DNA of 64,000 bases from Roseiarcus sp963730555 (GTDB lineage: Bacteria; Pseudomonadota; Alphaproteobacteria; Rhizobiales; Beijerinckiaceae). Position 1 is the stretch's first letter; the number at the start of each line of letters is the position of its first letter. Shown piece after piece: positions 35,632-44,394 of this stretch. The notes beneath the pieces were generated by a model. The model did no database searches, was not told where the DNA came from, and saw only the letters and a list, made by a program, of their open reading frames with translations. The DNA lies in contig CAVSSS010000022.1 in the NCBI GenBank assembly GCA_963730555.1, positions 1 to 64,000 on the forward strand, given 5' to 3'. The position numbers and the translations under genes are program-made.

Positions 35632-36515
35632 CCTTTCAACGCCCCTTCCATGAGACCCTTGAAGAACAGCCTTTGCGCCAGCGTAAACGCGATGATGCCC
35701 GGCGTCACGACGATCACATAGACGGCGGCGAGGTTCGGCCAGGCCCACTGCCCTTGTCCGCCTTGGGCGGCGGCGAGAACCACCGGCATCGTGCGTTTGG
35801 CCTCGTCATCGACAAGCGTCAGGCACAACAGATATTCGCCCCAAGCCGCGACAAAATTGACGATGAAGATCACGACCAGGCCATTGCGCACCATCGGCAA
35901 GCCGATTTCCCACAAAGCCCGCCAATGGCCGGCGCCGTCGATCCTCGCCGATTCGAACATTTCGTGCGGCACGAGTTGGAACATGCTGCGCATGATCAGG
36001 ATGCTGATCGCCAATTGCAGCGTGACATAGGGCAGTATGAGGCCGCTTGTGTTGTTGATGAGGCCCAGCCAATGCTGCGTCTCATAAATGCTGATGATCG
36101 AGACGACGCGCACAGGAAAATAGAGAGAGATGAGCAGCGCCGTTACAACGAGGCCTGAACCGAGTGGCTTGATATGCACGAGCGCATAGCCGGCTAGCAC
36201 GGCGCAGACGGTGGTGAGCAGAACTGTCGCGGCCGTGACATAGATGCTGTTGAACAAATTCACCGGCAGGGTCGCGATGCGGTGAAAGACGAAGCTATAG
36301 TGGGTGAAATCGAAGTGCTTCGGCCAGAAATCGCCACGCATCGCGTCGGGCAGCGACTTGACCGACATGATGAGCACCCACGCGAGCGGCAGCAGGATGA
36401 TGAGATTGAACAGATTGATGACCAGGTGACGAAGCGCCGCGGTTCCGACAGATGAGGCGGGCTCGTCTCTGAGTCTGTTGATATCGGCGTGATCGGCTTC
36501 GAGCGTCATCCTCAA
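35628..36515 (-). CDS. ABC sugar transporter permease (MalG/carbohydrate type)
   Basis: A 295-residue inner-membrane permease with six predicted helices starting at LVINLFNLIILLPLAWVLIM. The EAA loop that contacts the ATPase is ESARIDGAGHWRALWEIGLP, close to the consensus EAA-x3-G-x9-I-x-LP. C-terminal LAQRLFFKGLMEGALKG is the usual end for MalG-like proteins. It overlaps the preceding permease by four bases and the following SDR by four. Confidence 0.92.
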   Translation of the reverse strand: MRMTLEADHADINRLRDEPASSVGTAALRHLVINLFNLIILLPLAWVLIMSVKSLPDAMRGDFWPKHFDFTHYSFVFHRIATLPVNLFNSIYVTAATVLLTTVCAVLAGYALVHIKPLGSGLVVTALLISLYFPVRVVSIISIYETQHWLGLINNTSGLILPYVTLQLAISILIMRSMFQLVPHEMFESARIDGAGHWRALWEIGLPMVRNGLVVIFIVNFVAAWGEYLLCLTLVDDEAKRTMPVVLAAAQGGQGQWAWPNLAAVYVIVVTPGIIAFTLAQRLFFKGLMEGALKG

Positions 36516-37468
36516 CCTTTCGGACGGAAGATCCAGATGAGCCCCGCCATGACGAACATCATGGCGATTGCGCCGATCATGCCGATCGCGGCGCCGTAAC
36601 CCTGACGCCAGAGCCCGGTCTTGAAGGCCTGGTCATACATGAAAATCGTCCAGGTGTAGGTCGGCGAAGCGCGATTGAAGCCGCCGAAGATAAGATATTC
36701 GTCGATCACCGCCATCGCCGAGCCGAAGCGCAAGACGACAAGAATCATCATGATCGGGGCGAGCCCCGGCCTTATCACGTGCCAAAACACCTGCCACTCG
36801 TTGGCGCCGTCGATACGAGCCGCGTCCGACAGTTCCTTGGGAATGGCGGCGAGGCCGGCGATGAAGAAGATCGTGTGGTAGCCGAGGCCCCACCAGACTT
36901 CCATAATTGCAATGGCCGGAAGCGTGAGCGCGGTGCCGCCGAGCCATTGCGGCGCATTTTGCAGGGTGAAGAGCCCGAACGTATTGACCAGGAGATGGTT
37001 GATCGGCCCGCTCTGATAATTGTACATCCACTTCCACAGCACGAAGATCAGCGTGCTCGGAATGACCGCCGGAATGAGCAGGATCACGCGGTAAACCGTG
37101 GCGAGCCGCTGGTTTCCGACCTTGTCGACGAGGATTGCGAGAAGCAGCGGGAGGATGATCGTTCCGGGCAGGAACATGATGGTGAACAGAGCCGCACGGC
37201 CCAGGCTCGCCCACATCAGCGGGTCGTGAAGCGCCTGCGCATAATTGTCGAACCCGACCCATTGCGTCGGCTTGTCCGAGAGAAGTTGGAAGTTGGTGAA
37301 GCTCAGCCACAGAACGCGGACGATCGGCGAGACCTGATAGCCGATGAAAAATAGGAGCGCTGGAAGAAGGAAGAGCCACTCCGTCATGCCCTTCCGCATG
37401 GGCTCGAGAGGGTCGCTCGCCGCACGCGCGCCGAGGTCAGTTTCGCTGTTGACGATCGCCTGCGCCAT
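36512..37468 (-). CDS. ABC sugar transporter permease (MalF/UgpA type)
   Basis: A 318-residue permease. After a polar N-terminus, helix 1 is EWLFLLPALLFFIGYQVSPI, then PTQWVGFDNYAQALHDPLMW, a phrase typical of the sugar permease 1 subunit. The ATPase-contact loop reads LSDAARIDGANEWQVFWHVI followed by RPGLAP. It pairs with the permease encoded downstream. The binding-protein gene ends 78 bp upstream on the same strand. Confidence 0.92.
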   Translation of the reverse strand: MAQAIVNSETDLGARAASDPLEPMRKGMTEWLFLLPALLFFIGYQVSPIVRVLWLSFTNFQLLSDKPTQWVGFDNYAQALHDPLMWASLGRAALFTIMFLPGTIILPLLLAILVDKVGNQRLATVYRVILLIPAVIPSTLIFVLWKWMYNYQSGPINHLLVNTFGLFTLQNAPQWLGGTALTLPAIAIMEVWWGLGYHTIFFIAGLAAIPKELSDAARIDGANEWQVFWHVIRPGLAPIMMILVVLRFGSAMAVIDEYLIFGGFNRASPTYTWTIFMYDQAFKTGLWRQGYGAAIGMIGAIAMMFVMAGLIWIFRPKG

Positions 37469-37546
37469 TCATCAATCCAACACGCCTACCGCTCCATGCC
37501 ATGTGGATGCGGAGCGCGGCGGCCAAAGCCGTCGCGCCCCAGGCGA

Positions 37547-38923
37547 TCAGCCCTTCTTGATTTCGGCCTGCACCGCCTCTTTCACTTTTGTCATCGCGAC
37601 CTTCGGATCGGGCTCGTCGCCCTTGAGGTAGGTTTCCCAAATCGGCTTGCCGATGACGAACTGCTGCAGCCCAAAAATGTTGTTGTCGATCGCCTTGGCG
37701 CGATCGAGCTGGCTGCGCACGAGGCCGACGAACGGCGGCATCCAATCCGGCTTGCTCGAGTCCCATCCCGCGTAGATCGATTTGTAAGGCGGAAGCTGGC
37801 CGGGGTGGACGCCCGGCGTGCCAACGATCGAATCCTTCCAGATCTGCTGATCATAGGTCAGCGCCTTGATGTACTCGGCGGCCTTCTCTTTGTTCTGACC
37901 ATATTTGAAGAGTGCGCAGCCCGTCGTCCAGAACACGGTTGAGCCCTCGCCATTGGTGAACTTCGGCAAGGGGCCGAGATGCAGGAGCTTTGGATCGTCC
38001 CAGCTCGCGGCCATGCGCAGAGGCGCATTGAAGTACTTGAAGTAGAGGCCGACGCGCTGCGCCGCGAAGGCGACTTCGTCCGTGGTCGAGTTCACGCCGG
38101 CGTCTGAGGAGCCCTCGAGCAGGATGTCTGGATTCGAATAGGCCATGATCTGCTTCATCAGCTTCAAGGCCTCGATGGCGGGCTCGCTGGTGAAGTCGAA
38201 CAGACCCTCCGGCGTGTAGACCTTGGTGCTCATGCTGTGGGTGACGGGCACGAGCGAACGCCAGCCATGCAAGTCGAACGTCGCGCCCCAGGGCGCCGCC
38301 TTCGAATCCACGATCTTTTTGGAGCTTGCGAGGAACTCGTCCCAGGTCGCGGGCGCAGCGTCGGCTACGCCGGCCTTACTAGTGATGCCAGAGTGCCAAG
38401 CCGTGCCGATGACGTCGAGGAAGAAGGGCCAGCTATACAGCTTGCCGTCGACCGTGCATTCCTCCCGGATCGACGGAATGATGTCATCGATCACATCCTT
38501 CGGGATGTAATTGTCCCACGGCTCGATGACCCCAGCCTTGATGAAAGCCGACATTTCGACGAACGGCGTCTGGCCGACATAGACGTCCCACGTGCTTTGC
38601 TTGTCCTTGGCCTCGGCGACGAAGCGTTCGATCCCAAAGCCTTCGACCGGAGCGATCTGGTAGTTGATGCCGGGGAACTTGGCGTTCACCGCCGGAATGC
38701 CGGGATGCAGGTCCTGAATCCACTGATAGAAGGTTGGGGTCAACGGACGGTCTGCTGCGAACGCTGGCGTAACGCCTGATTTCGCCACGGCTCCGACTCC
38801 GGCCAGGCCAAGACCGGTGAGCAAGCTGCTCGTGATGAACTCGCGCCTATTGATGCGGCCTCGAGCCAGCTCTTGGCGCGCCGCCTCCTGAAAGAGGTGT
38901 TGCTGTTCGTTGCGTCCGCTCAT
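37547..38923 (-). CDS. ABC sugar transporter, periplasmic binding protein with Tat-type signal
   Basis: A 458-residue solute-binding protein of the family 1 (maltose/glycerol-3-phosphate) type. Residues 20-55 include RGRINRREFITSSLLTGLGL, an RR-containing signal that resembles a Tat leader (NRREFI), with cleavage near PAFAAD. The mature part shows YVGQTPFVEMSAFIKAGVIE, KLYSWPFFLDVIGTAWHS and AAEYIKALTYDQQIWK, typical of carbohydrate-binding lobes. GGGAGG precedes ATG 38923. It is the first gene of a four-gene unit with two permeases and an SDR. No ATPase gene is present, so a shared MsmK/UgpC-like ATPase must serve the importer. Confidence 0.9.
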   Translation of the reverse strand: MSGRNEQQHLFQEAARQELARGRINRREFITSSLLTGLGLAGVGAVAKSGVTPAFAADRPLTPTFYQWIQDLHPGIPAVNAKFPGINYQIAPVEGFGIERFVAEAKDKQSTWDVYVGQTPFVEMSAFIKAGVIEPWDNYIPKDVIDDIIPSIREECTVDGKLYSWPFFLDVIGTAWHSGITSKAGVADAAPATWDEFLASSKKIVDSKAAPWGATFDLHGWRSLVPVTHSMSTKVYTPEGLFDFTSEPAIEALKLMKQIMAYSNPDILLEGSSDAGVNSTTDEVAFAAQRVGLYFKYFNAPLRMAASWDDPKLLHLGPLPKFTNGEGSTVFWTTGCALFKYGQNKEKAAEYIKALTYDQQIWKDSIVGTPGVHPGQLPPYKSIYAGWDSSKPDWMPPFVGLVRSQLDRAKAIDNNIFGLQQFVIGKPIWETYLKGDEPDPKVAMTKVKEAVQAEIKKG

Positions 38924-38947
38924 TACTGACCTCCCAATGTCTCCGGT

Positions 38948-38962
38948 CCTAAGCGCTTTAGG
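38948..38962. promoter_or_regulatory. Candidate LacI-family operator upstream of the ABC operon
   Basis: CCTAAGCGCTTTAGG is a near-perfect 15-bp palindrome containing AAGCGCTT, the kind of core bound by LacI/GalR-family repressors of sugar genes. It sits 25 bp upstream of the binding-protein ATG, where it would overlap the promoter or 5' leader. No LacI-family gene lies in the window. Confidence 0.45.
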
Positions 38963-39085
38963 CAAAAAGCGCGCCATGCCGCGGTTCGACCGGCGGTTCG
39001 TTAGCGACCCCGATACGAGGGTAGGTTGGCGCCGAAAAGATGCATAAGTCAAAGTGTTCAGTTGGGCGGGCCTCGACGCTTCGCG

Positions 39086-39116
39086 GGCAGGCGCCATCCG
39101 CTAAAGGCAGGCGCCA
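39086..39116. repeat. Two 11-bp direct repeats with 20-bp period
   Basis: GGCAGGCGCCA occurs at 39086-39096 and again at 39106-39116. The 20-bp period is two helical turns. Each contains the palindrome GGCGCC. They lie 24-55 bp before the ATG of the SDR gene at 39141 and may bind a regulator; no factor can be named. Confidence 0.5.
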
Positions 39117-39140
39117 CGACAACGAGAAAGGGTGTTCGAC

Positions 39141-39916
39141 ATGGCGGTGATCGACCGATTTCGGCTTGACGGCAAATGCATCCTTGTCACGGGGGGAAGC
39201 CGGGGGTTCGGCCGAGCGATTGCGCTAGCAGCCGCAGAAGCAGGCGCCGATGTGATGCTTGTGGCCCGCGATCCTGACGCTCTCGCCCGAACGGCTGACG
39301 AGGTGCGGGAACGCAATCGAAAAGCCTGGACGTTCCCGGCGGATATTGCCGACCCCGCAGTCTGCGAGGACCTTTGCCGGCGCGCGCTCTCCGACGGACG
39401 GCCCATCGACATTCTCGTCAACAATGTCGGTGGCCGCAATGTCGACGTTGCTATCGAGAAATCCGACCTTGCGACTTGGCGGCAATTCATCGATCTCAAT
39501 CTCACCCACTGCTTCATTTGCACGAAGATGATCGGGGGCGCGATGCTCGCGCGCGGTCAGGGGCGGGTCATCAATATCGCCTCGATCAGCGGCCTGATCG
39601 CCAATCGCGGCATTGGCGGACGGCACTATGAAACGGCGAAGGCTGCGATGATCCATTTCGCGCCGCCGCCGCCGATTGGGCGCCGCGCGGCGTGACCGTG
39701 AACGCCATCTGTCCCGGCCTCTTCATGACCGAGCCCAACCAGGAATGGGCTAAAAAAAATCCGCAGGTGATCGAGACCTTCGTGCGCTCGATTCCGATGG
39801 GTCGCGCCGGCGACCCTGAGGAAATTGGTCCACTCGCCGTTTATCTCGCTTCGCCGGCTTCAAGCTATGTCACCGGGGCCGCCTTCGTGATCGACGGCGG
39901 TTACACGCTGTGGTGA
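39141..39916 (+). pseudogene. Short-chain dehydrogenase/reductase, one frameshift
   Basis: An SDR divergent from the ABC operon. LDGKCILVTGGSRGFGRAIA is the cofactor motif, followed by NNVGGRNVDVAIEKSDLATW, INIASISGLIANRGIGGRHY with catalytic Ser and Tyr, and ETAKAAMIHF with Lys. Near 39665-39690 a one-base change breaks the frame; the remainder reads WAPRGVTVNAICPGLFMTEP, IGPLAVYLASPASSYVTGAA and FVIDGGYTLW. Total about 258 residues, resembling gluconate 5-dehydrogenase-like enzymes. All catalytic residues are present, so a sequence error is likely. It probably acts on the same substrate class as the neighbouring ABC system. Confidence 0.82.
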
Positions 39917-39961
39917 CCAAAGCCGCCCGACAGGCGCGTCTCTCCCATTGGACCTGGCCGA

Positions 39962-40287
39962 TCAGCTTGACCCGTTCGCCATCACGGAGCGGATCAAGGC
40001 TTGAGAAGTGTCGAGCCGATCATATTCCGGCGGTCTGAGCTCCCCGCCCATGAACACATGCGGACGGCGGAACCGCATGCCGCTTTCTATCGCGTCGAGC
40101 GCGGCGAAATGCATTTCACGTGGGCGCGCCGCAGCGACAATCCGCTCGACATTGCGCGCCGTGATTCCACCCCCGGCATGATCACGATGCGCTCGCCCGC
40201 TTGGCTCATAAGTTCTACGCGTCGGGCGCCCGCATCCCTCGCGGCGCGGATGCCGGCGACGGAATCCGCGCAGATCTCGTAGATCAT
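39962..40287 (-). pseudogene. CutC-family protein remnant with internal deletion
   Basis: CutC proteins are TIM barrels of about 240 residues; their reaction is unsettled despite the copper-homeostasis name. Here the usual N-terminus MIYEICADSVAGIRAARDAG and ARRVEL is followed at once by QAGERIVIMPGGGITARNVE, which in complete proteins lies about 135-145 residues later. The central part of the barrel is missing. In addition one G is lost in a run of G's in the MPGGGI motif, shifting the frame. The C-terminus (ALDAIESGMRFRRPHVFMGG) is otherwise ordinary. This must be non-functional unless the assembly dropped a segment. It is last in an operon after a RidA gene. Confidence 0.75.
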
Positions 40288-40311
40288 GGGCTCTTCCGAT
40301 TGCGGGCCTGG

Positions 40312-40818
40312 TCAATCCGGCCCGACATCGAACGGCTTCTCTCCCCGCCTCGCGCCGATCAGCAGAATGGCCTCGATCTCGACCATGATGCCGTTTGGCA
40401 GCGAACCCATGCCAACAGCGGAACGCGCATGGCGCCCGACGTCGCCGAACACCTCGACCAGAAGGTCGGAGCAGCCGTTGATGACCTTGGGATGGTCCCC
40501 GAAGGCCGGCTCCGCGTTGACCATGCCGAGGAGCTTGACCACGGCCTCGACGCGCGAAAGATCGCCGAGCGCGGCCTTGGCGACCGCGAGCAATTGCAAG
40601 CCCGTTAGCCGCGCTGCTTCATAGCCCTGCTCGACCGTGGCGTCCTTGCCGAGACGTCCGACCATGAAACTGCCGTCCGCATGCTTCGGCCCTTGCCCGG
40701 AAAGGTAGAGGAGACTGCCCGCCAGGCGATAGGGCACGTAATTGGCCATCGGCGTGGGAACGGCGGGAAGAGTGAGGCCGAGCGCGGCAAGTCGCTCTTC
40801 CGGCGTCTTTGTCGTCAT
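40312..40818 (-). CDS. RidA/YjgF-family protein (longer, atypical branch)
   Basis: A 168-residue relative of RidA enamine/imine deaminase. It opens TPEERLAALGLTLPAVPTPM then ANYVPYRLAGSLLYLSGQGP, and ends ARSAVGMGSLPNGIMVEIEA with LLIGAR. This is the branch with an N-terminal extension, and the arginine that contacts the carboxylate in true RidA (usually in the R-x-AV-x-V region) appears here as HARSAVGMG. It could deaminate reactive intermediates produced by the neighbouring amidohydrolase. The gene follows that hydrolase by nine bases. Confidence 0.88.
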   Translation of the reverse strand: MTTKTPEERLAALGLTLPAVPTPMANYVPYRLAGSLLYLSGQGPKHADGSFMVGRLGKDATVEQGYEAARLTGLQLLAVAKAALGDLSRVEAVVKLLGMVNAEPAFGDHPKVINGCSDLLVEVFGDVGRHARSAVGMGSLPNGIMVEIEAILLIGARRGEKPFDVGPD

Positions 40819-40827
40819 GGGCGTGGG

Positions 40828-41988
40828 TCATCCTTCAAATGCAGTTGGAGAATAAGACAGGCTCAACTTTTCGCCAATCGCCCGTTCATGACAATCCCAC
40901 GCGCGGAGAGCCGCGTCCGGCCAGCCATATGTTCGCCGGTCGAAGTCGACATAGTCGAAGTCGCCCGTTTCGAGTTGGAGCAGCGAAGCGTCGCCCGCCG
41001 CGCCGGGCTTGAACGTTCCGAGATCGCCGCGGCGCAAAGCTTTTGCCGGCGCCTCCGTCGCCGCCCGAACGGTGTCAACGAGCGGGAGGCCAAGGCACAG
41101 AAACTTCGACATTGTGGTGAGGAGATCGAACGCCGGCCCATCGATGCAGAGCGCATGCACGTCGCTCGATATGCAGTCGGGGGCGAAGCCGTTCTTGAGC
41201 ATCGTGCGCGCGGTCTTGAACGCGAACGATCCCATGCCATGGCCGATGTCGAAAATGACGCCGCGCTTGCGCGCCTCGAGGACCGCGGGGCGCACCCCGC
41301 CCTCGGGCGTCGTCGGGTTGTTGGGAAACGGGCGGAAGCAATGGGTGAGAATATCGCCTGGCCGCAAGCGCTCGAGCACCTCCTCCAGCGTCGGAGGGGG
41401 CACGTCGATATGCGCCATGAGCGGCAGGCCCGCCTCCTCGGCCACTTTAAGCGCGATATCGAGCGGCACGGTTCCCGAATTCTGCGACGCATGGAAGCCG
41501 ACGCGGACCTTGATCCCGCCGATCGTGTCAGGGTTCGCCCGCGCGACCTCGACCGCGTCGATCGGCGCCATGAGTTTGAGATCGCCGCTTTCTCCCACCA
41601 TCACCCGCCTGGAAAAACCATAAATGCCGGCGAAGGAGACGTTGAGAAGCGCGATGATCCGAACCGGCGACGGCTTGATCACATGCTCGAGAAAGCCCGG
41701 ATAGTTGCCGGGCCCGGCGCTACCAGTATCGACGAGAGTCGTGCAGCCGCGGCGCGCGAGAATCAGCGGATCGACGCCGAGCGACGTGCCGCCCCAATAG
41801 ACATGCGTGTGAAGATCGATCAGCCCCGGCGTGACGATCAGCCCCGTGACATCGCGAAAAGTTGTGCCCTCAAGCCCCGCTCCAAGCTCAGCCACGCGAC
41901 CGTCGCGGAAACCGACATCCATGACGGAATCGATTCCCTGGGACGGATCGATCACGCGTCCGCCGCGCAGGATGAGATCAAGGGACAT
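40828..41988 (-). CDS. Amidohydrolase/deacetylase-family metallohydrolase
   Basis: A 386-residue amidohydrolase. The metal site is PGLIDLHTHVYWGGTSLGVD, and the barrel continues GIKVRVGFHASQNSGTVPLD (carbamylated Lys candidate), PLMAHIDVPPPTLEEVLERL, GDILTHCFRPFPNN, GVIFDIGHGMGSFAFKTART and the Asp in CISSDVHALCIDGPAF. This order fits the dihydroorotase-like 'amidohydrolase/deacetylase' group, relatives of D-aminoacylase-type enzymes. Start ATG 41988 (SLDLILRGGRVIDPSQGIDS). It is 70 bp after an unknown gene and directly before RidA. Substrate unknown, possibly an N-acylated or cyclic amide compound. Confidence 0.88.
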   Translation of the reverse strand: MSLDLILRGGRVIDPSQGIDSVMDVGFRDGRVAELGAGLEGTTFRDVTGLIVTPGLIDLHTHVYWGGTSLGVDPLILARRGCTTLVDTGSAGPGNYPGFLEHVIKPSPVRIIALLNVSFAGIYGFSRRVMVGESGDLKLMAPIDAVEVARANPDTIGGIKVRVGFHASQNSGTVPLDIALKVAEEAGLPLMAHIDVPPPTLEEVLERLRPGDILTHCFRPFPNNPTTPEGGVRPAVLEARKRGVIFDIGHGMGSFAFKTARTMLKNGFAPDCISSDVHALCIDGPAFDLLTTMSKFLCLGLPLVDTVRAATEAPAKALRRGDLGTFKPGAAGDASLLQLETGDFDYVDFDRRTYGWPDAALRAWDCHERAIGEKLSLSYSPTAFEG

Positions 41989-42058
41989 GGCCGATACTCT
42001 CGCTTGCGCTGATCTTCGCGGCGTATCGGATCGATGGGCTTGCGTCAAAAAGGGTGGA

Positions 42059-43250
42059 TCACGCCGCGCTCTTGAGAGCGCCTAGTCCCTCTGCGATCCA
42101 GTCGAGGTTCGTGTCTCTCACATGCCCCCAATTGTAGAACGCGATCTCGCTGACGCCGCCGGCGGCGAGCGCGCGGATCGCGGCGAGAAATTCGCCTTTC
42201 GATTCGAGATCGGGAAAGGCCGGGCGGAGAATGCCGCGCAAACGGCCTTTTCCGCGCAGGCGGCGCTTCACGTCGAACAGGTCGGCTTTGATCCGCTCCA
42301 CCCCATGTTCGTAGAAGCAGGCTTCGACGATTCCCGCCGCCTCCGCGAGGCCCATGAGATCGCTCCCTTCATACCAGGCGCCCGCGGTTGGGCGGGCGAC
42401 CGAGGGAATCACCGCAACCGTCGCATCCTTGCGCACCGCGTCGCGGATTTCGCGCACGAGCGAAGTCACGACCGAGCACCGCCAATCGAGATAAGCCTTA
42501 AGGTCTCCGTCGCTGCGCACGTCCGCGAGCCAGAAAGCTTCGGCCATGTCGCTCGGAAAATCGACGTCGCTCGCAAGATAGGCTTCGATGTCGGCCGCCA
42601 CTTGCCGCTTCAGCGCTTCGACCTGAATTCCCGCGCTGTTTCGCGCCCGCCATGCAATGCGCGCAGAAGCAAAGGCCAAGCTGGCTGTCGAGCCAGCGAT
42701 TGGGCCGATTGAGCGCGAACTCATGGTGATAGCCATGCGCGTAAGGGAGGAAGCCCGGGGTCTCCAGCGACACGCCGCTCACGGGATAAGATTCGGTGAC
42801 GTCCCGGGCGAGCCCGATCGCATAGGCGCGCGCCTCGGGCGCCGAGGGGCAGAGATTGTAGATCAAGCGATCGCCGAAGGCGTTGGCGACGACGGAATCG
42901 GGATGGGCCAGGCCGAGCCGCGTGTTGTGCAGGAGCACAAGCCAGACGTTGGTCGCGATGCGGCTTTGCCCGACAAGCTCGCGCATGACGTCCTTGCCTG
43001 ACGCAAGCAGCGAATTTTCAACCGGCTTGATTGGGCCGTAGCGGCTGAGATCCGGCTTGAAATAGATCGTCCCATCCTCGGGAAAATAAACCTTGCCGCT
43101 TTTGCCGTGCGGTCTCAGGAATTTGCCCGCATGATAGCTGCCGACGATCGTCACTGTATCGAGGCCGAGGGCGAGAAACCGATCGACCGCTGCGCTCACG
43201 CCGATTTCTGCGACGTCCCAGGCATAGGCGTAGATGGCTTTGTAGCCCAT
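42059..43250 (-). pseudogene. Unknown protein, possibly a TIM-barrel glycosidase-like enzyme; one frameshift
   Basis: From ATG 43250 the protein reads MGYKAIYAYAWDVAEIGVSA, FLALGLDTVTIVGSYHAGKF, GKVYFPEDGTIYFKPDLSRY and VSLETPGFLPYAHGYHHEFA, then GLCFCAHCMAGAKQRG. Near 42650 the frame shifts and continues ADIEAYLASDVDFPSDMAEA to KSAA at 42059. Total is about 395 residues with no signal peptide. Alternating strand-helix pattern and motifs such as GVSLETPGF and IAFYNWGHV suggest a barrel like those of unclassified glycoside hydrolases, but I cannot assign it. It begins the operon with amidohydrolase, RidA and CutC. Confidence 0.6.
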
Positions 43251-43440
43251 CGCATGTTTCCCGGTTGGTATGTTAGGCGCCGAATGGAGGATGGTCGTCT
43301 CAACTCGCGCACGGGAACAATTGCGACGGCGACGCCCGCCGTCAACGTCGGGTCGGACCTGAGCGACGCGTCTGGTGCTGACGGCTTAAGCTACGATGAC
43401 GACGGGCGGGACCGCGGCGCGTGCGATCTCTTGCGAGACG

Positions 43441-43815
43441 CTAGGCGGCGTCCTCTATGTCGAAGCGAGCCACCTTGCCCTCTCGAAGATGGAAAATGTG
43501 TCCGACCGTTTTGTCTCTAAGCCCGTGCGTCTGCCCCTCGAGCGGTTTGCCTTCGAGATCTCGGACGGTCTGCTGGACCTCGGCGACGATCGCGCCATCA
43601 CTCGTCCGGTGAAAGGCCACCGGCTCGACGTGCGGACTGACCATGGCCCATTGGCGCGTCCAGTACGCGCGCACGGCCTCGCGGCCAACGACGTGGCCGC
43701 CATCCATGCCGTTGGCCCAAGTCACATCATCGGCGAGCGCGGTCAAGACGCCGTCTATGTCCCGCGCATTAAAGCGATCGTAGATGCGCTTGAGGAGTTC
43801 GACGTCACCATCCAT
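43441..43815 (-). CDS. SnoaL-like/NTF2-fold protein (ketosteroid isomerase-related)
   Basis: A 124-residue protein starting MDGDVELLKRIYDRFNARDI then DGVLTALADDVTWANGMDGG, the usual opening of SnoaL-like domains, with VGREAVRAYWTRQWAMVSPH and the C-terminal HIFHLREGKVARFDIEDA. These small alpha+beta cones are isomerases, hydrolases or binding proteins. GGAGA precedes ATG 43815. It is divergent from the marR gene, with a palindrome between them, so the regulator probably controls it. Confidence 0.87.
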   Translation of the reverse strand: MDGDVELLKRIYDRFNARDIDGVLTALADDVTWANGMDGGHVVGREAVRAYWTRQWAMVSPHVEPVAFHRTSDGAIVAEVQQTVRDLEGKPLEGQTHGLRDKTVGHIFHLREGKVARFDIEDAA

Positions 43816-43863
43816 TAGGTCTCTCCTTGCACTATGCGGGTGTTGCGCTAGAGGCTCCAGTTT

Positions 43864-43881
43864 ATATATGCACGTATATAT
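43864..43881. promoter_or_regulatory. Candidate MarR operator between divergent genes
   Basis: ATATATGCACGTATATAT is an imperfect inverted repeat (outer six bases of each arm match perfectly). It sits 49 bp from the snoaL-like start and 34 bp from the marR start, midway in a short 99-bp intergenic region. MarR-family regulators commonly bind such AT-rich palindromes between themselves and a divergent target. The AT content stands out in this GC-rich window. Confidence 0.55.
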
Positions 43882-43914
43882 CTCGCCGACGGCAAGCGCA
43901 AGGGGTGAGGCGCG

Positions 43915-44394
43915 ATGGACCTGGATGTGCTCTCGACGCCTGGGCACCTGATCTCTCTCGCGGCGCGCGGCTTCGCCCGCCTCAGCGAAGCGCGGCTCAA
44001 GCCGCTTGGCTTCGGCGTCGGACATCTGCCGGTGTTGGTCGCGCTTCAGGATGGCCAGGCGAGCACGCAACGGGATCTTGCCCGCTTCGCCAAGATCGAG
44101 CAGCCGCCGATGGCGCAGATGCTCGCCCGCATGGAGCGGGACGGGCTCATTCGGCGCACGCCCGACCCGGCCGATGGGCGCATGAGCCGCATCACGCTGA
44201 CGGAGGTCGCAGAGGCGCGCCTGCCGGACGCGGTCGCCGTCTTGCTTCGCGGCAATCGGGAGGCGCTCCGCGACTTCACGGACGAGGAGGCCCGGCTGCT
44301 CATCGCCCTGCTGACCCGCCTGATCGCCAACCTCGACCAGCTCGCGGGCGTCGACGCGTCGCCCGGCGCGTCAACTTCTGGGAAGGGCGACTGA
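43915..44394 (+). CDS. MarR-family transcriptional regulator
   Basis: A 159-residue winged-helix regulator. The dimer helix DLDVLSTPGHLISLAARGFA is followed by the HTH with LPVLVALQDGQASTQRDLAR, FAKIEQPPMAQMLARMERDG and LIRRTPDPADGRMSRITLTE, the wing with the conserved Asp-x-Arg (DPADGR). C-terminal helices complete the fold. GGGGTGAGG lies upstream. Divergent from a SnoaL-like gene with a palindrome between them, so autoregulation and control of that gene are likely. The ligand is unknown. Confidence 0.9.
   Translation: MDLDVLSTPGHLISLAARGFARLSEARLKPLGFGVGHLPVLVALQDGQASTQRDLARFAKIEQPPMAQMLARMERDGLIRRTPDPADGRMSRITLTEVAEARLPDAVAVLLRGNREALRDFTDEEARLLIALLTRLIANLDQLAGVDASPGASTSGKGD

Noticed and set aside
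40681..42012. 443-codon plus-strand frame
   Set aside because: Antisense to the amidohydrolase and RidA genes; composition typical of a shadow frame.
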